From Burkholderiales bacterium GJ-E10 (GTDB lineage: Bacteria > Pseudomonadota > Gammaproteobacteria > Burkholderiales > Burkholderiaceae_F), in contig AP014683.1 in the NCBI GenBank assembly GCA_000828975.1, positions 1,193,520 to 1,257,519 of the forward strand: 64,000 bases of DNA, written 5' to 3'. The notes beneath the pieces are model-generated. The model was not told the origin of the DNA. It searched no databases and worked only from the letters and a program-made list of their open reading frames with translations. The translations under genes and the position numbers were made by a program. Each line of letters opens with the position of its first letter. The stretch's first letter is position 1. This document shows, piece after piece, positions 54,316 to 62,969 of this stretch.

Positions 54316-56622
54316 ATGCGGCCCGCCGAGGCCCCCGTCCTGCGCGACATCGTCCTTGTAGGAGGCGGGCACAGCCACGCCGTCGTCCTGCGAATGTTCG
54401 CGATGCACCCGTTGCCGGGTGTACGTCTCACGGTGATCTGCACCGACACCGACACGCCGTATTCCGGCATGGTGCCCGGGTACGTGGCCGGGCACTACTC
54501 ATACGACGACGTGCACATCGACCTGCGGCGCCTGGCGGCCTGTGCCGGTGCCCGATTTTTTCTCGCCGAAGTCACCGGTATCGACCGGGAGCTTCGCAAG
54601 GTGCTGTGCCGGGAGCGCCCGCCGATTCCGTACGACCTGCTTTCGATCAACGTCGGATCCACGCCCCGTGTGAACGAGGTTGCCGGAGCCGGGGAATTCT
54701 GCATTCCGGTCAAGCCGATCCGGCGCTTCAACGAGCGCTGGCTCGCAATGCTCGATCGCGTCCGCGGCCGCCCCGGACCGACGACGATCGCGGTCGTGGG
54801 CGCGGGCGCAGGCGGCGTGGAACTGACCCTGGCCATGCAGCATCGCCTGCTTGCCGAGGCGCGTGCCCGGGACCGCGCGGGCGAGGAGCCGGACGCCGGC
54901 CGGGAGATTCGCTTCCACCTCTTCTCGGCCGAATCGACGATCCTGCCCACGCACAACCGGGCCGTGCAGGCAAGCTTCCTGCGCACGCTTGCGCGGCGGG
55001 GCGTGACGGTGCACCTCGATTCCCCGATCGAGGAGGTCGCAAGGGGGGAACTGCGCGTGCGCGGCGGCGCGAAGTTCTCGTGCGACGAGATCCTCTGGGC
55101 AACCCAGGCCGGCGCCGCTGCATGGCTGCGCGAGACAGGCCTCGCGCTCGACGCCGGCGGCTTCGTCCGCGTGCGCGCGACCCTGCAGACGGAAACCGAC
55201 CCCGCGATCTTCGCGGCGGGCGACTGCGCATCGTTCGTCGAGCGGCCCCTGGAGAAGGCGGGGGTGTTCGCGGTGCGCATGGGCCCGCCGCTTTACCGCA
55301 ACCTGCGCCGCGCACTCCAGCATCAGCCGCTGCTTGCGTACCGGCCGCAGCGGCGCTGGCTCTCGCTCATCAGCACCGGCGACCGCAACGCCGTCGCCTC
55401 GCGCGGAATGCTCCACGCGAGCGGCGTCTGGGTCTGGCGCTGGAAGGACGCAATCGACCGCCGCTTCATGCGCAGGTTCCGGGATCTCTCGCCGGCGATG
55501 TCGGCGCAGGCCGCTGCATCGCCTGCCGCCATCGCGCTGGAGGAAGTCGAGCAGACCCAGGCGATTTCCGCGCTCGCCATGCGCTGCGGAGGATGTGGCG
55601 CGAAGGTCGGTGCCACGGTGCTGTCGCGGGCGCTCGCCGGCGTGCATCCGATCGAACGGGAAGAGGTGCTGGTCGGGCTGCACGCGCCGGACGACGCCGC
55701 GGTCGTGCGAGTGCCGCAGGGCAAGGCCCTGGTCCAGACCGTCGACTTCTTCCGCTCGTTCATCGACGACCCCTACCTCTTCGGGCGGATCGCGGCCAAT
55801 CACGCACTGGGCGATGTTTTCGCGATGGGCGGCGAGGCGCTTTCCGCGACCGCCATCGCAACGGTACCGCCGGGGCTCGAGTCCAAGGTCGAGGACACGC
55901 TGTTCCAGATGATGACCGGAGCCGTGGAAGTGCTCAATGAAGCCGGATGCGCACTCGTCGGCGGTCATACCGGCGAAGGCGGCGAGCTCGCGCTCGGGTT
56001 CGCGATCACCGGCCTGATCCAGGAATCGCTGGAAGGCCTGCTAACCAAGGGCGGAATGCGGCCCGGCGACGCGCTGATCCTGACCAAGCCCATCGGCACG
56101 GGCACGCTGCTGGCGGCGCACGCGCGCGCCCGGGCCCGCGGCCGGTGGGTCGATGCCGCGCTGGCGTCGATGCAGGCTTCCAATCGCGCCGCCGCATCGA
56201 TCCTGCAATCGCATGGGGCGACGGCCTGCACCGACCTCACCGGCTTCGGCCTGCTCGGGCACCTCGTGGAAATGACGCGCCCGTCGGGCGTCGATGCGCA
56301 AATCGACCTCGACGCGCTCCCTTTGCTCGCGGGGGCCGCCGAAACGGCGGCAGCGGGCATCCTGAGCTCGCTGCAGCCGGCCAACGTGCGCCTGCGCCGG
56401 GCTCTGCGCGATCCGGAGGCGGCGTTGCGGCATCCGAATTACCCCCTGCTTTTCGATCCGCAGACGGCGGGCGGATTGCTCGCTTCGATTCCCGCCGACC
56501 GCGCGGACGCGGCCATTGAATCGATGCGGGCGGCTGGCTACGCCGCCGCGGTTCGCATCGGAGAGGTCCTCGCCCCGCAGCCGGACCTGCCGCCGATCTG
56601 CCTGAAAATGCGGAGCCTGTAA
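54316..56622 (+). CDS. selD: Selenide, water dikinase SelD with N-terminal FAD/NAD(P) oxidoreductase domain
   Basis: A 768-residue fusion protein. Residues ~1-380 are a NADH-dehydrogenase-like flavoprotein: IVLVGGGHSHAVVL, TIAVVGAGAGGVELTLAM and IFAAGDCASF are its dinucleotide and flavin motifs. Residues ~415-768 are SelD, which makes selenophosphate from selenide and ATP. The catalytic MRCGGCGAKVG supplies Cys and Lys, and GGEALSATAIA, GGHTGEGGELALGFAITGL and DLTGFGLLGHL are conserved. No selenocysteine codon is at the Cys. The fusion is common in some proteobacteria and cyanobacteria. selA and selB are not visible here, which fits a selenoneine-type use of the selenophosphate. Confidence 0.94.
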   Translation: MRPAEAPVLRDIVLVGGGHSHAVVLRMFAMHPLPGVRLTVICTDTDTPYSGMVPGYVAGHYSYDDVHIDLRRLAACAGARFFLAEVTGIDRELRKVLCRERPPIPYDLLSINVGSTPRVNEVAGAGEFCIPVKPIRRFNERWLAMLDRVRGRPGPTTIAVVGAGAGGVELTLAMQHRLLAEARARDRAGEEPDAGREIRFHLFSAESTILPTHNRAVQASFLRTLARRGVTVHLDSPIEEVARGELRVRGGAKFSCDEILWATQAGAAAWLRETGLALDAGGFVRVRATLQTETDPAIFAAGDCASFVERPLEKAGVFAVRMGPPLYRNLRRALQHQPLLAYRPQRRWLSLISTGDRNAVASRGMLHASGVWVWRWKDAIDRRFMRRFRDLSPAMSAQAAASPAAIALEEVEQTQAISALAMRCGGCGAKVGATVLSRALAGVHPIEREEVLVGLHAPDDAAVVRVPQGKALVQTVDFFRSFIDDPYLFGRIAANHALGDVFAMGGEALSATAIATVPPGLESKVEDTLFQMMTGAVEVLNEAGCALVGGHTGEGGELALGFAITGLIQESLEGLLTKGGMRPGDALILTKPIGTGTLLAAHARARARGRWVDAALASMQASNRAAASILQSHGATACTDLTGFGLLGHLVEMTRPSGVDAQIDLDALPLLAGAAETAAAGILSSLQPANVRLRRALRDPEAALRHPNYPLLFDPQTAGGLLASIPADRADAAIESMRAAGYAAAVRIGEVLAPQPDLPPICLKMRSL

Positions 56623-56641
56623 GGTTCGTGACGAGCAGGAT

Positions 56642-59600
56642 TCAAATTTCTGGCATCTTACGGTCCGGGTCCGCGATCAGCGGCATCAGATCCGGGGCAA
56701 GGTCACGCAGAAGCTGCACCGACATGGCGCTCGTGAAGCGGTAGCGAGCGGCGAACGGTTCGTGGACGTATGCCGTGATCGTCCCGAAGAAGCGATTTCC
56801 GAGGAAGAACACGAAGGTCGCGGTGCGGTTGACGCGCCGCGACGCGAGCAGGGCGCCGCTTCGGGAATACACGGCGTAGCGCTGATCGCCGGTGCCGGTC
56901 TTGCCGCCGACGGCGATCGGTTCGCCGTTCGGCAGGTGGTATGCGCCGCGCAGGCGCACACCGGTACCGCCCTCGACCACGGACGCCAGCACCGGGCGCA
57001 GGACGTCGGCGATCGCGGACGGCAATACGCGCATGCCATGGGTCGGCTGCGCTACGAAGCGCGTCGCGTACGGCGTCCCCGAGGCAAAGTCCAGCGCCTC
57101 GATCTGACGCGGCGGGTAGCGCACGCCGCGATCGAGGAGGATGCCGATGAGTTCCGAGAGCGCCGCCGGGCGGTCTCCGGACGCGCCGAGCGCGCAGGCA
57201 TACGACGGCGTGACGGATTCAAACGGGTAGCCCAGTCTGCGCCAGGCCATTGCGATGCGCCGGTACGCCTCCGCCTCCAAAACCAGGCGAATGCGCATGT
57301 CCTGGCGCGCCCGATCATGCGTGCGGAAAAGCCATGCGTACACCTGCACGCGCGGCTCCAAGCTGTCCCGCACGGCCTGCTGCAGCGTCGCGCCGGGGTG
57401 CGAGACGAGATACGACACGACCCACAGTTCCAGGGGATGTACGCGCGCCAGGAAGCCTCGATCGGCCAGGCCGAAGCGCTGCGGCGCGTAGCGTCGGTAC
57501 AGGTCCACCACCAGCGCGTCGTCGAGTTCGGCGCCCGGAAGCGATGCATGCAGGAGATCGGCGAAGCGCTGCAGGCTGGCCTGCGGTTCGATTGCGAGGA
57601 TCGCCGCGGCCTTGCGAAACGGCTGGCCGGGAGCGCGATCCAGCAGGGCCAATTCCATCGACTCGGGTGTACGACCGACCTCGTTGCGGTAGAAGCGGGC
57701 AACGAACAGCGCACCTTCGGATTCGGCAAAGCGCTTCAGGTAGGCAATGCGCAGCGTGGGATTGCGCATCACCTTCGCGGCCAGGTCGGGGCTGCGATCC
57801 ATTTCGTAGCGCACGATGTCGCGCATCAGCCGCACGAACACCAGGTTGATCGAATGCTGGAACCCCTCGGCCACGGTGTGCATGGCATGGTCGTCCACCG
57901 GGTCGAAATTGCTGAAGCGCTGCAGCCCGCCGCCGGTAAAGAACGCTTCCTGCGGGTTTCCGGAATAGGTGCGATGCAGCGCAGCCTGCAGCATGGGCTT
58001 CAGGCTGCGGTCGCGTGCGGTCTCGAGGTAGGCCAGGGCCCAGGATTTGATCGGATCCTGCGGCGCCACCACGACGCGGCGCAGCGCCGCCGAATCGAGA
58101 CCTGCATAGCGGTCGTGCAGTCGGGTGACGATCTGCAGATACAAGATGACGGTTCGGAGCTTGGCCGTGGAACCCAGGTTCAGTCTCGCGCCCTGATTCA
58201 GGTCGAAAGGCCGGTCGCCGCTGTCGGTCTGCACACGCAGGAGGTTTGCGCCGCCGACGTGTTCGTACATCGTGAAGGCGAAACGGATGTGCGCGGGATC
58301 GGAGCCGGGCAGCAGCATGTCGTGGCCAAACAAGTCAGCGGCGGCGGCTCCCTGTCGCGTGGTCACCGCGCGCAGGCGCATCGTCACCGCGCGCTGGGTC
58401 GACGCATCGATCGTGGTGCGCGCGCTGAGGTCGAGATGGTCGAGGACGTACGAATCGCGGATGGCCAGCAACTGCGCGAGGCGCACGCGCGTCGCGGTGG
58501 CCGCCTTCTGCGCCACGAAAGGGGGCGGTGGCGGAGCGTTCTGCGTCGGCGCGATACGCAGGACCTGCCCCAGGGCCGCGTACTCGAGTGCGGGACGGAT
58601 GATCCCGGACGTGCCCAGGCGGACCAGATAGCGATTGGTGAGCCGGTCGAGCGCCTGCGGATCGCGCAGAAGGTAGTAGGTCGGTGCGCGTTGGGCGATC
58701 ATCAGCGACAGCGCCTGCTTGTAGGCCAGCGCCCTTGCCGGCAGCGCCGCCTGCGGGGTCTGCAACAACGCATCGATGTCGCGCGGATCGCGGCCATACC
58801 AGACGCGCAGCCCGTCGCGCAGGCCATGGATCGAGCCCACCCCCGCTCTCGCCGACATCGGCACGGTGTTCAGATAGTCGACCACGATCCGCTGCCGCGC
58901 CGCCGTCGTATCGGGTCCGCCGAGATAGGCCCACAAGGATGCCGAAGCCATCTGCCGCAGCTTCTCGGCGCCGTTGGCGGTGTATCCGCCGGGGGAGTGC
59001 CGAAACTTCTCGATCTGCGTGGCGAGGGTGCTTCCCCCCGGCGTGGGTGCCTCCGGCTCGAACAGATGCCGCGCCTGGTCGAACAAGGCCCGGGTGAAGC
59101 GGCCCCAGGAAACCGCCGGATTCCGGGTGGCAGGATGCAAGTCCAGCAGATGCCGGTCTTCGATGTACGCGAGCGTGTTTGCGAGAACGGGCGGTACCGA
59201 TTGGAACGTGCGATACACCGAATCGGGGAATCGCGCTTCATAGAAGACCGCGCCGCGCGAATCGCGCAACACCAGCCCGGCCTGGTCCTTCTCGCGGTAT
59301 GGCGGGTACAGCCCCATGCGCACGACGGACAGCATCGTCGGCGACATGCGCGCTTGCGCGGCGATGTCGAAGCCCTCGGGCGCCAGACGCCGGGCGAAAA
59401 CGGGAATGAACCGATAGCCGAAGTTCGTGTCGTAGGGTCCGGATCGCGGGAATGCGATTGCCGGGCTCGGCCCGGATGAAACGACAAAGCGCAGGTTTCT
59501 GTCATAACGCGACAGCAAGCGCGCCTCGACCCACGAGGTTGTCCCCTCGCACCAGCCCGCTGCGACCAGGGCGGCCATGGCGAAGACGATCAGGATCCGG

Positions 59601-59680
59601 CCGGAACGGCGCCGGATTTGCACAGGAAATCGCAAGAAGGTCACCGCGCGGCGTCCTGCGGTTGCATCTTCGAGATTCAT
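56642..59680 (-). CDS. Class A penicillin-binding protein with a large insertion
   Basis: A 1012-residue bifunctional peptidoglycan synthase. One N-terminal membrane anchor (ILIVFAMAALVAAGW) is followed by the GT51 domain with AYIEDRHLLDLHP and GGSTLATQIEKF. The transpeptidase has S504-x-x-K507 (GSTAKLR), S610-x-N612 (HSINLVF) and K927TG (GGKTGTGDQRY). The last spacing, 317 residues, is about 190 longer than in E. coli PBP1b; the extra part is helical and charged (residues ~640-860). ATG 59680 is the natural start. It is convergent with selD, ending 20 bases after it. Confidence 0.9.
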   Translation of the reverse strand: MNLEDATAGRRAVTFLRFPVQIRRRSGRILIVFAMAALVAAGWCEGTTSWVEARLLSRYDRNLRFVVSSGPSPAIAFPRSGPYDTNFGYRFIPVFARRLAPEGFDIAAQARMSPTMLSVVRMGLYPPYREKDQAGLVLRDSRGAVFYEARFPDSVYRTFQSVPPVLANTLAYIEDRHLLDLHPATRNPAVSWGRFTRALFDQARHLFEPEAPTPGGSTLATQIEKFRHSPGGYTANGAEKLRQMASASLWAYLGGPDTTAARQRIVVDYLNTVPMSARAGVGSIHGLRDGLRVWYGRDPRDIDALLQTPQAALPARALAYKQALSLMIAQRAPTYYLLRDPQALDRLTNRYLVRLGTSGIIRPALEYAALGQVLRIAPTQNAPPPPPFVAQKAATATRVRLAQLLAIRDSYVLDHLDLSARTTIDASTQRAVTMRLRAVTTRQGAAAADLFGHDMLLPGSDPAHIRFAFTMYEHVGGANLLRVQTDSGDRPFDLNQGARLNLGSTAKLRTVILYLQIVTRLHDRYAGLDSAALRRVVVAPQDPIKSWALAYLETARDRSLKPMLQAALHRTYSGNPQEAFFTGGGLQRFSNFDPVDDHAMHTVAEGFQHSINLVFVRLMRDIVRYEMDRSPDLAAKVMRNPTLRIAYLKRFAESEGALFVARFYRNEVGRTPESMELALLDRAPGQPFRKAAAILAIEPQASLQRFADLLHASLPGAELDDALVVDLYRRYAPQRFGLADRGFLARVHPLELWVVSYLVSHPGATLQQAVRDSLEPRVQVYAWLFRTHDRARQDMRIRLVLEAEAYRRIAMAWRRLGYPFESVTPSYACALGASGDRPAALSELIGILLDRGVRYPPRQIEALDFASGTPYATRFVAQPTHGMRVLPSAIADVLRPVLASVVEGGTGVRLRGAYHLPNGEPIAVGGKTGTGDQRYAVYSRSGALLASRRVNRTATFVFFLGNRFFGTITAYVHEPFAARYRFTSAMSVQLLRDLAPDLMPLIADPDRKMPEI

Positions 59681-59911
59681 GCCGTCGTTCCTTGCGGACC
59701 ACGCCGATGCGGTGCGGAGCGTCTTTCCGGAAATCGGCGCGCGCGATTTCCGGAAGCGAGCGCGGAACGGGCGGATCCGACCACCCCCTCATTATGACGT
59801 TTACGCGCACGCGCAAGAACTGTCCTTGCGATCCATCAATGCCTCCGGCACGATAGACTGTCTTCGTTCATGTCGAGTTCGTCGTCGGCATATTGATTCT
59901 TGGCATTTTCG

Positions 59912-61072
59912 ATGAACCCGACCTCCGAACAGATCCTGTTCCTCGCGCTGATCGCCGCCCTGATGGTGGTGCCCAGGGTCCTGCAGCGCTGGCGCATCCC
60001 GGCACCGCTGGGGGCCTTCGCCATCGGCATGCTGGCTTCGTTTGCCGCCCCGGGGTTCGTGCCGGAAAACGTGCTGCATTTGCTGGCTACGCTGGGCATC
60101 TCCGCCGTCTTCCTGTTCGCCGGCGTGGAACTGGAGCCCGGCGATTTCCGGCGAGGCCGCTGGCCCCTGATCGCCAACCTGATCGGGAATGCGCTGGTGC
60201 TGGGCGCGGTTTCGTGGGCGGCGATGCACTTCTTCCATATGCGCTGGCAGGTCGCGGCGCTGCTCGCGCTGGCCTTGCTCACCCCCTCCACCGGCTTCAT
60301 TCTCAATGCGCTGGGAAGCTTCGGCCTGAACGACGACGAGCGCTATTGGGTGACCATCAAGGCGGTGGCGGGGGAACTGCTGGCGCTGGCCGTCATGTTC
60401 GTCGTGCTCGAGTCGCATTCGTGGGAAGCGCTGGCGTTGTCTACGGGAGGCCTCGCGGGCCTGGCGGCAGCGCTGCCGGTGGTGCTGCTGCTGCTCGGGC
60501 GCTACGTGATCGTGTTTGCACCGGGATCGGAGTTTTCGTTGCTGGTGATGGTGGGGGTGCTGGCGTCGTACGTCACCTTCGCGCTGGGGGTCGAGTATCT
60601 GCTGGGCGCGTTTCTGGCCGGGTTCGCCGCGCGCATGCTGCGGGCGCGGCTCCCCGGCATGGCCTCGGAAGCCAACCTGCACGCCATCGAAATGTTCGCG
60701 TCGTTTTTCGTGCCGTTTTATTTTTTCGACCGCGGGCTGCACGTACCGGCGCAATCGCTGAGCCTGCGGGCACTGATCCTGGGCCTGGCGATCACTGCGG
60801 TCGCGCTGCCGCTGCGCATCGGCGTGGTCTGGCTGCAGCGCCTCTTCATCCGCGGCGAGAGCCTGCGCGGCAGCCTGCGCGTGGCGACCGCGCTGACACC
60901 GACCCTCGTGTTCACGCTGGTGCTGGCCGCCTTGTTGCGCACGCGCTTCGGGCTCGACGACACCTTGTACGGCGCGCTCCTGCTATATGCCGGCTTGTCG
61001 ACCTGGCTCCCGTCGCTGGTGCTGGCGCAGCCGTTCGTGCTCGAGCGCATGCCGCAGCGGCAGGAAGGGTGA
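59912..61072 (+). CDS. CPA2-family cation:proton antiporter (KefB/GerN-like)
   Basis: A 386-residue membrane protein with about twelve hydrophobic segments. RIPAPLGAFAIGMLASF, AVFLFAGVELEPGDFRRG, LALLTPSTGFILNALG and GAFLAGFAARMLRARLPG match CPA2 exchangers. No cytoplasmic RCK/TrkA domain follows, so regulation by NAD or glutathione adducts is unlikely. ATG 59912 (MNPTSEQ) is chosen over a TTG at 59900. The 231-base spacer to the divergent PBP gene shows no other gene. The GGDEF fragment is convergent at 61094. Confidence 0.9.
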   Translation: MNPTSEQILFLALIAALMVVPRVLQRWRIPAPLGAFAIGMLASFAAPGFVPENVLHLLATLGISAVFLFAGVELEPGDFRRGRWPLIANLIGNALVLGAVSWAAMHFFHMRWQVAALLALALLTPSTGFILNALGSFGLNDDERYWVTIKAVAGELLALAVMFVVLESHSWEALALSTGGLAGLAAALPVVLLLLGRYVIVFAPGSEFSLLVMVGVLASYVTFALGVEYLLGAFLAGFAARMLRARLPGMASEANLHAIEMFASFFVPFYFFDRGLHVPAQSLSLRALILGLAITAVALPLRIGVVWLQRLFIRGESLRGSLRVATALTPTLVFTLVLAALLRTRFGLDDTLYGALLLYAGLSTWLPSLVLAQPFVLERMPQRQEG

Positions 61073-61093
61073 CGCAGGATCGGCTGGCGGCGA

Positions 61094-61618
61094 TCACGGC
61101 GTGGCGGACCGGCTCTCCTTCTCCCGATATAGTGCGGCGTCGGCCGCGACGAGCAGGCTGTCCACGGTGCTTGCGGGATCGGAAAGCGCGGTGCCGACGC
61201 TGATCGACGGGTGCAGGATCGTGCCATCCGGAGCGGATATGGCGCCTGCCCGGACGGCGTTGCGGAAACGCCCGGCCACCGCCTGAAGGCCCACGTCGTC
61301 GATGTCGTCGAGGACGATGACGAACTCGTCGCCGCCCAGTCGGCCCATCAGATCGCCGTCGCGCAGGGTCTTGCGGCAGGCTTCGACCACGGTTACGAGG
61401 TAGGCATCCCCGAACGCATGGCCGTAGGCATCGTTGATCTCCTTGAAGCGATCCAGGTCGATCATCAGCAGGGCGATGCGCGCGGTTCGACGCTGCGTGC
61501 GCTTCAGGATGGTCTCGGCGTGATCGAGCAAGAAACGCCGGGTCAGCACGCCCGTCAGCGTATCGATGCGCGCCAGTTCGTAAAACCGGTTCTTGAGCTT
61601 GACGAGTTCCGTGATGTC
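61094..61618 (-). pseudogene. Headless GGDEF domain directly downstream of yidB-like gene
   Basis: From 61618 the frame reads DITELVKLKNRFYELARIDTLTGVLTRRFL and continues through LMIDLDRFKEINDAYGHAFGD, RLGGDEFV and a full GGDEF end. DITEL is the usual last stretch of a PAS/PAC domain, so the sensor part is missing. The only in-frame start codon is GTG 61549, which would cut off the first helix of the cyclase fold. The codon before GAC 61618 is TGA, the stop of the preceding gene, in the same frame. It is probably a truncated diguanylate cyclase, or it needs read-through. Confidence 0.75.
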
Positions 61619-62047
61619 TCAGGAGGACGCGTCGTCGTCGGCATCGTCCCGGGATCCGTCGCCGTCGTTGCCCGAATCGTCGTCGCCCGAATTGCCGCCT
61701 ACCGCGTCCGCGTCGCCCGAAGGCGCTGCCGTCGCGCCGCCCTGCCGTTGGGCCACGGCGCCGGGGAGATGGTCGGCAAGCTTCTGCGCGACGTCCTGCG
61801 TCGACATCCCGGTGAGCCGGGCGATCGCGGCCAGGCCGTCGGCACCGAACACCTGATGGATCTGATCCCCCGTCACCGCCTGGCTGCTTGCGTCGCCCAG
61901 CCAGGATTCGACGGTGCCGCCCAATCCCTGCTTTTCGAATTGCGCGGCGATGCCCTCGACGCCGCCGTGCTGATCGATGAACGCACCGACCACCTTCTCC
62001 GCTTCGCCGTCGCCGAAGCGGTTGAGCAGGCCGTCAAAGAGTCCCAT
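61619..62047 (-). CDS. YidB family protein (DUF937)
   Basis: A 142-residue protein. MGLFDGLLNRFGDGEAEKVV, LGGTVESWLGDASSQAVTGDQIHQVFG and AARLTGMSTQDVAQKLADHLP-type blocks match YidB; its role is unknown. The last ~35 residues (GDADAVGGNSGDDDSGNDGDGS...) are a long acidic, Gly/Ser-rich tail in place of the usual short end. ATG 62047 has a G-rich ribosome site upstream. The stop TGA is followed in frame by a GGDEF domain. Confidence 0.88.
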   Translation of the reverse strand: MGLFDGLLNRFGDGEAEKVVGAFIDQHGGVEGIAAQFEKQGLGGTVESWLGDASSQAVTGDQIHQVFGADGLAAIARLTGMSTQDVAQKLADHLPGAVAQRQGGATAAPSGDADAVGGNSGDDDSGNDGDGSRDDADDDASS

Positions 62048-62132
62048 CGCGCATCCCCCTCCGATTCGATGGTGGCATTCTGCCAGATGCCGGGTGCGTC
62101 CCGGGTGTGTCCCGGATGCAGCGCGTGTGCGG

Positions 62133-62966
62133 TCAGCTGGGCGATGCGCCGGCTGTCCCCCGTCGTTCCAGCGAATCCAGCGCCGACAGGGCGGCTTCGA
62201 TCGTGAACTCGCCGCGCGGGATCGCAGCCAGGACGTCGTCGATCGACCGGACCTCGATGCGCGCCACCTCGCCGTCGCGGTTCTCGAGCCGGATTCCCTC
62301 GGGAAGATCGACGTCGAAGACATGCACCGTCTCGACGAGGAGTCCTTCGACGATCGGGCGGGAGACCGGAATCCGTCCGCCGACGCGAACCGGCAGTCCG
62401 TCGAGGACGAGTCCGGCCTCTTCCAGGGCTTCGCGGGCGACGGCGGTGCGCAGATCCTCGCCGGCGGCGACCATTCCCCCCGCAAGGTTGTCCCAAAGCC
62501 CCGGATCGACGCGCTTGTGCATGGCGCGCAGGCAGACCACCATCCGGCCGTCGGCGGCGTAGCCGTTCAAATGGACCGATTCGGTGGGGAGCCCCAGCGC
62601 GCGCACCGCGCTGCGGTCGATGCAGCCCAGGGGCGGCCGATCGGGGTCGGGTCGGATCGCCAGCAATTCGTCACGCCAGGGACCGGAAAACCCGTTCTGC
62701 AGGAGGTGCCGGGCAATCGCGCCCAGGCGTTGGTTGCGTTCGGCAGGATCCTCCGGCCAGTCGGCGAGCGCGATCGTCCCGATCATGCCCGGGCTTGCCG
62801 GACACTGCCGGGCAAACCCGGCGCTCAGCAGCGTCCAGGCGACCGGCGGGGAGAGCGTTCCGCAGACGACGCCGCCGACCGCCAGCCGGACGGCGTCCGG
62901 CGCCGGTGCGGCCTGCGCCAGTCGTTCGATCCGTTCCCGCAGGGTTGCGACGCTGCCGGAACGCAT
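62133..62966 (-). CDS. Nudix hydrolase with N-terminal DUF4743 domain
   Basis: A 277-residue protein. The Nudix box is GGMVAAGEDLRTAVAREALEEAGL (G-x5-E-x7-REUxEExGU), about residues 163-186. The N-terminal ~130 residues form the DUF4743 domain seen in the thiamine-diphosphate-related Nudix proteins of fungi and plants; NGFSGPWRDELLAI is its signature. It may hydrolyse oxidised thiamine diphosphate or another nucleoside-diphosphate derivative. It starts 3 bases after the lysS stop and may be co-transcribed. Confidence 0.88.
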   Translation of the reverse strand: MRSGSVATLRERIERLAQAAPAPDAVRLAVGGVVCGTLSPPVAWTLLSAGFARQCPASPGMIGTIALADWPEDPAERNQRLGAIARHLLQNGFSGPWRDELLAIRPDPDRPPLGCIDRSAVRALGLPTESVHLNGYAADGRMVVCLRAMHKRVDPGLWDNLAGGMVAAGEDLRTAVAREALEEAGLVLDGLPVRVGGRIPVSRPIVEGLLVETVHVFDVDLPEGIRLENRDGEVARIEVRSIDDVLAAIPRGEFTIEAALSALDSLERRGTAGASPS

Positions 62967-62969
62967 GGA

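Noticed and set aside
56762-59479. Plus-strand open frame of 905 codons over the PBP gene
   Set aside because: Antisense to a PBP with all catalytic motifs; composition is that of a shadow frame.
61619-61621. TGA between YidB and GGDEF as a selenocysteine codon (SelD is encoded nearby)
   Set aside because: No selenocysteine insertion hairpin is apparent after the TGA, no selA or selB is visible, and a Cys is not expected at this place in either family.
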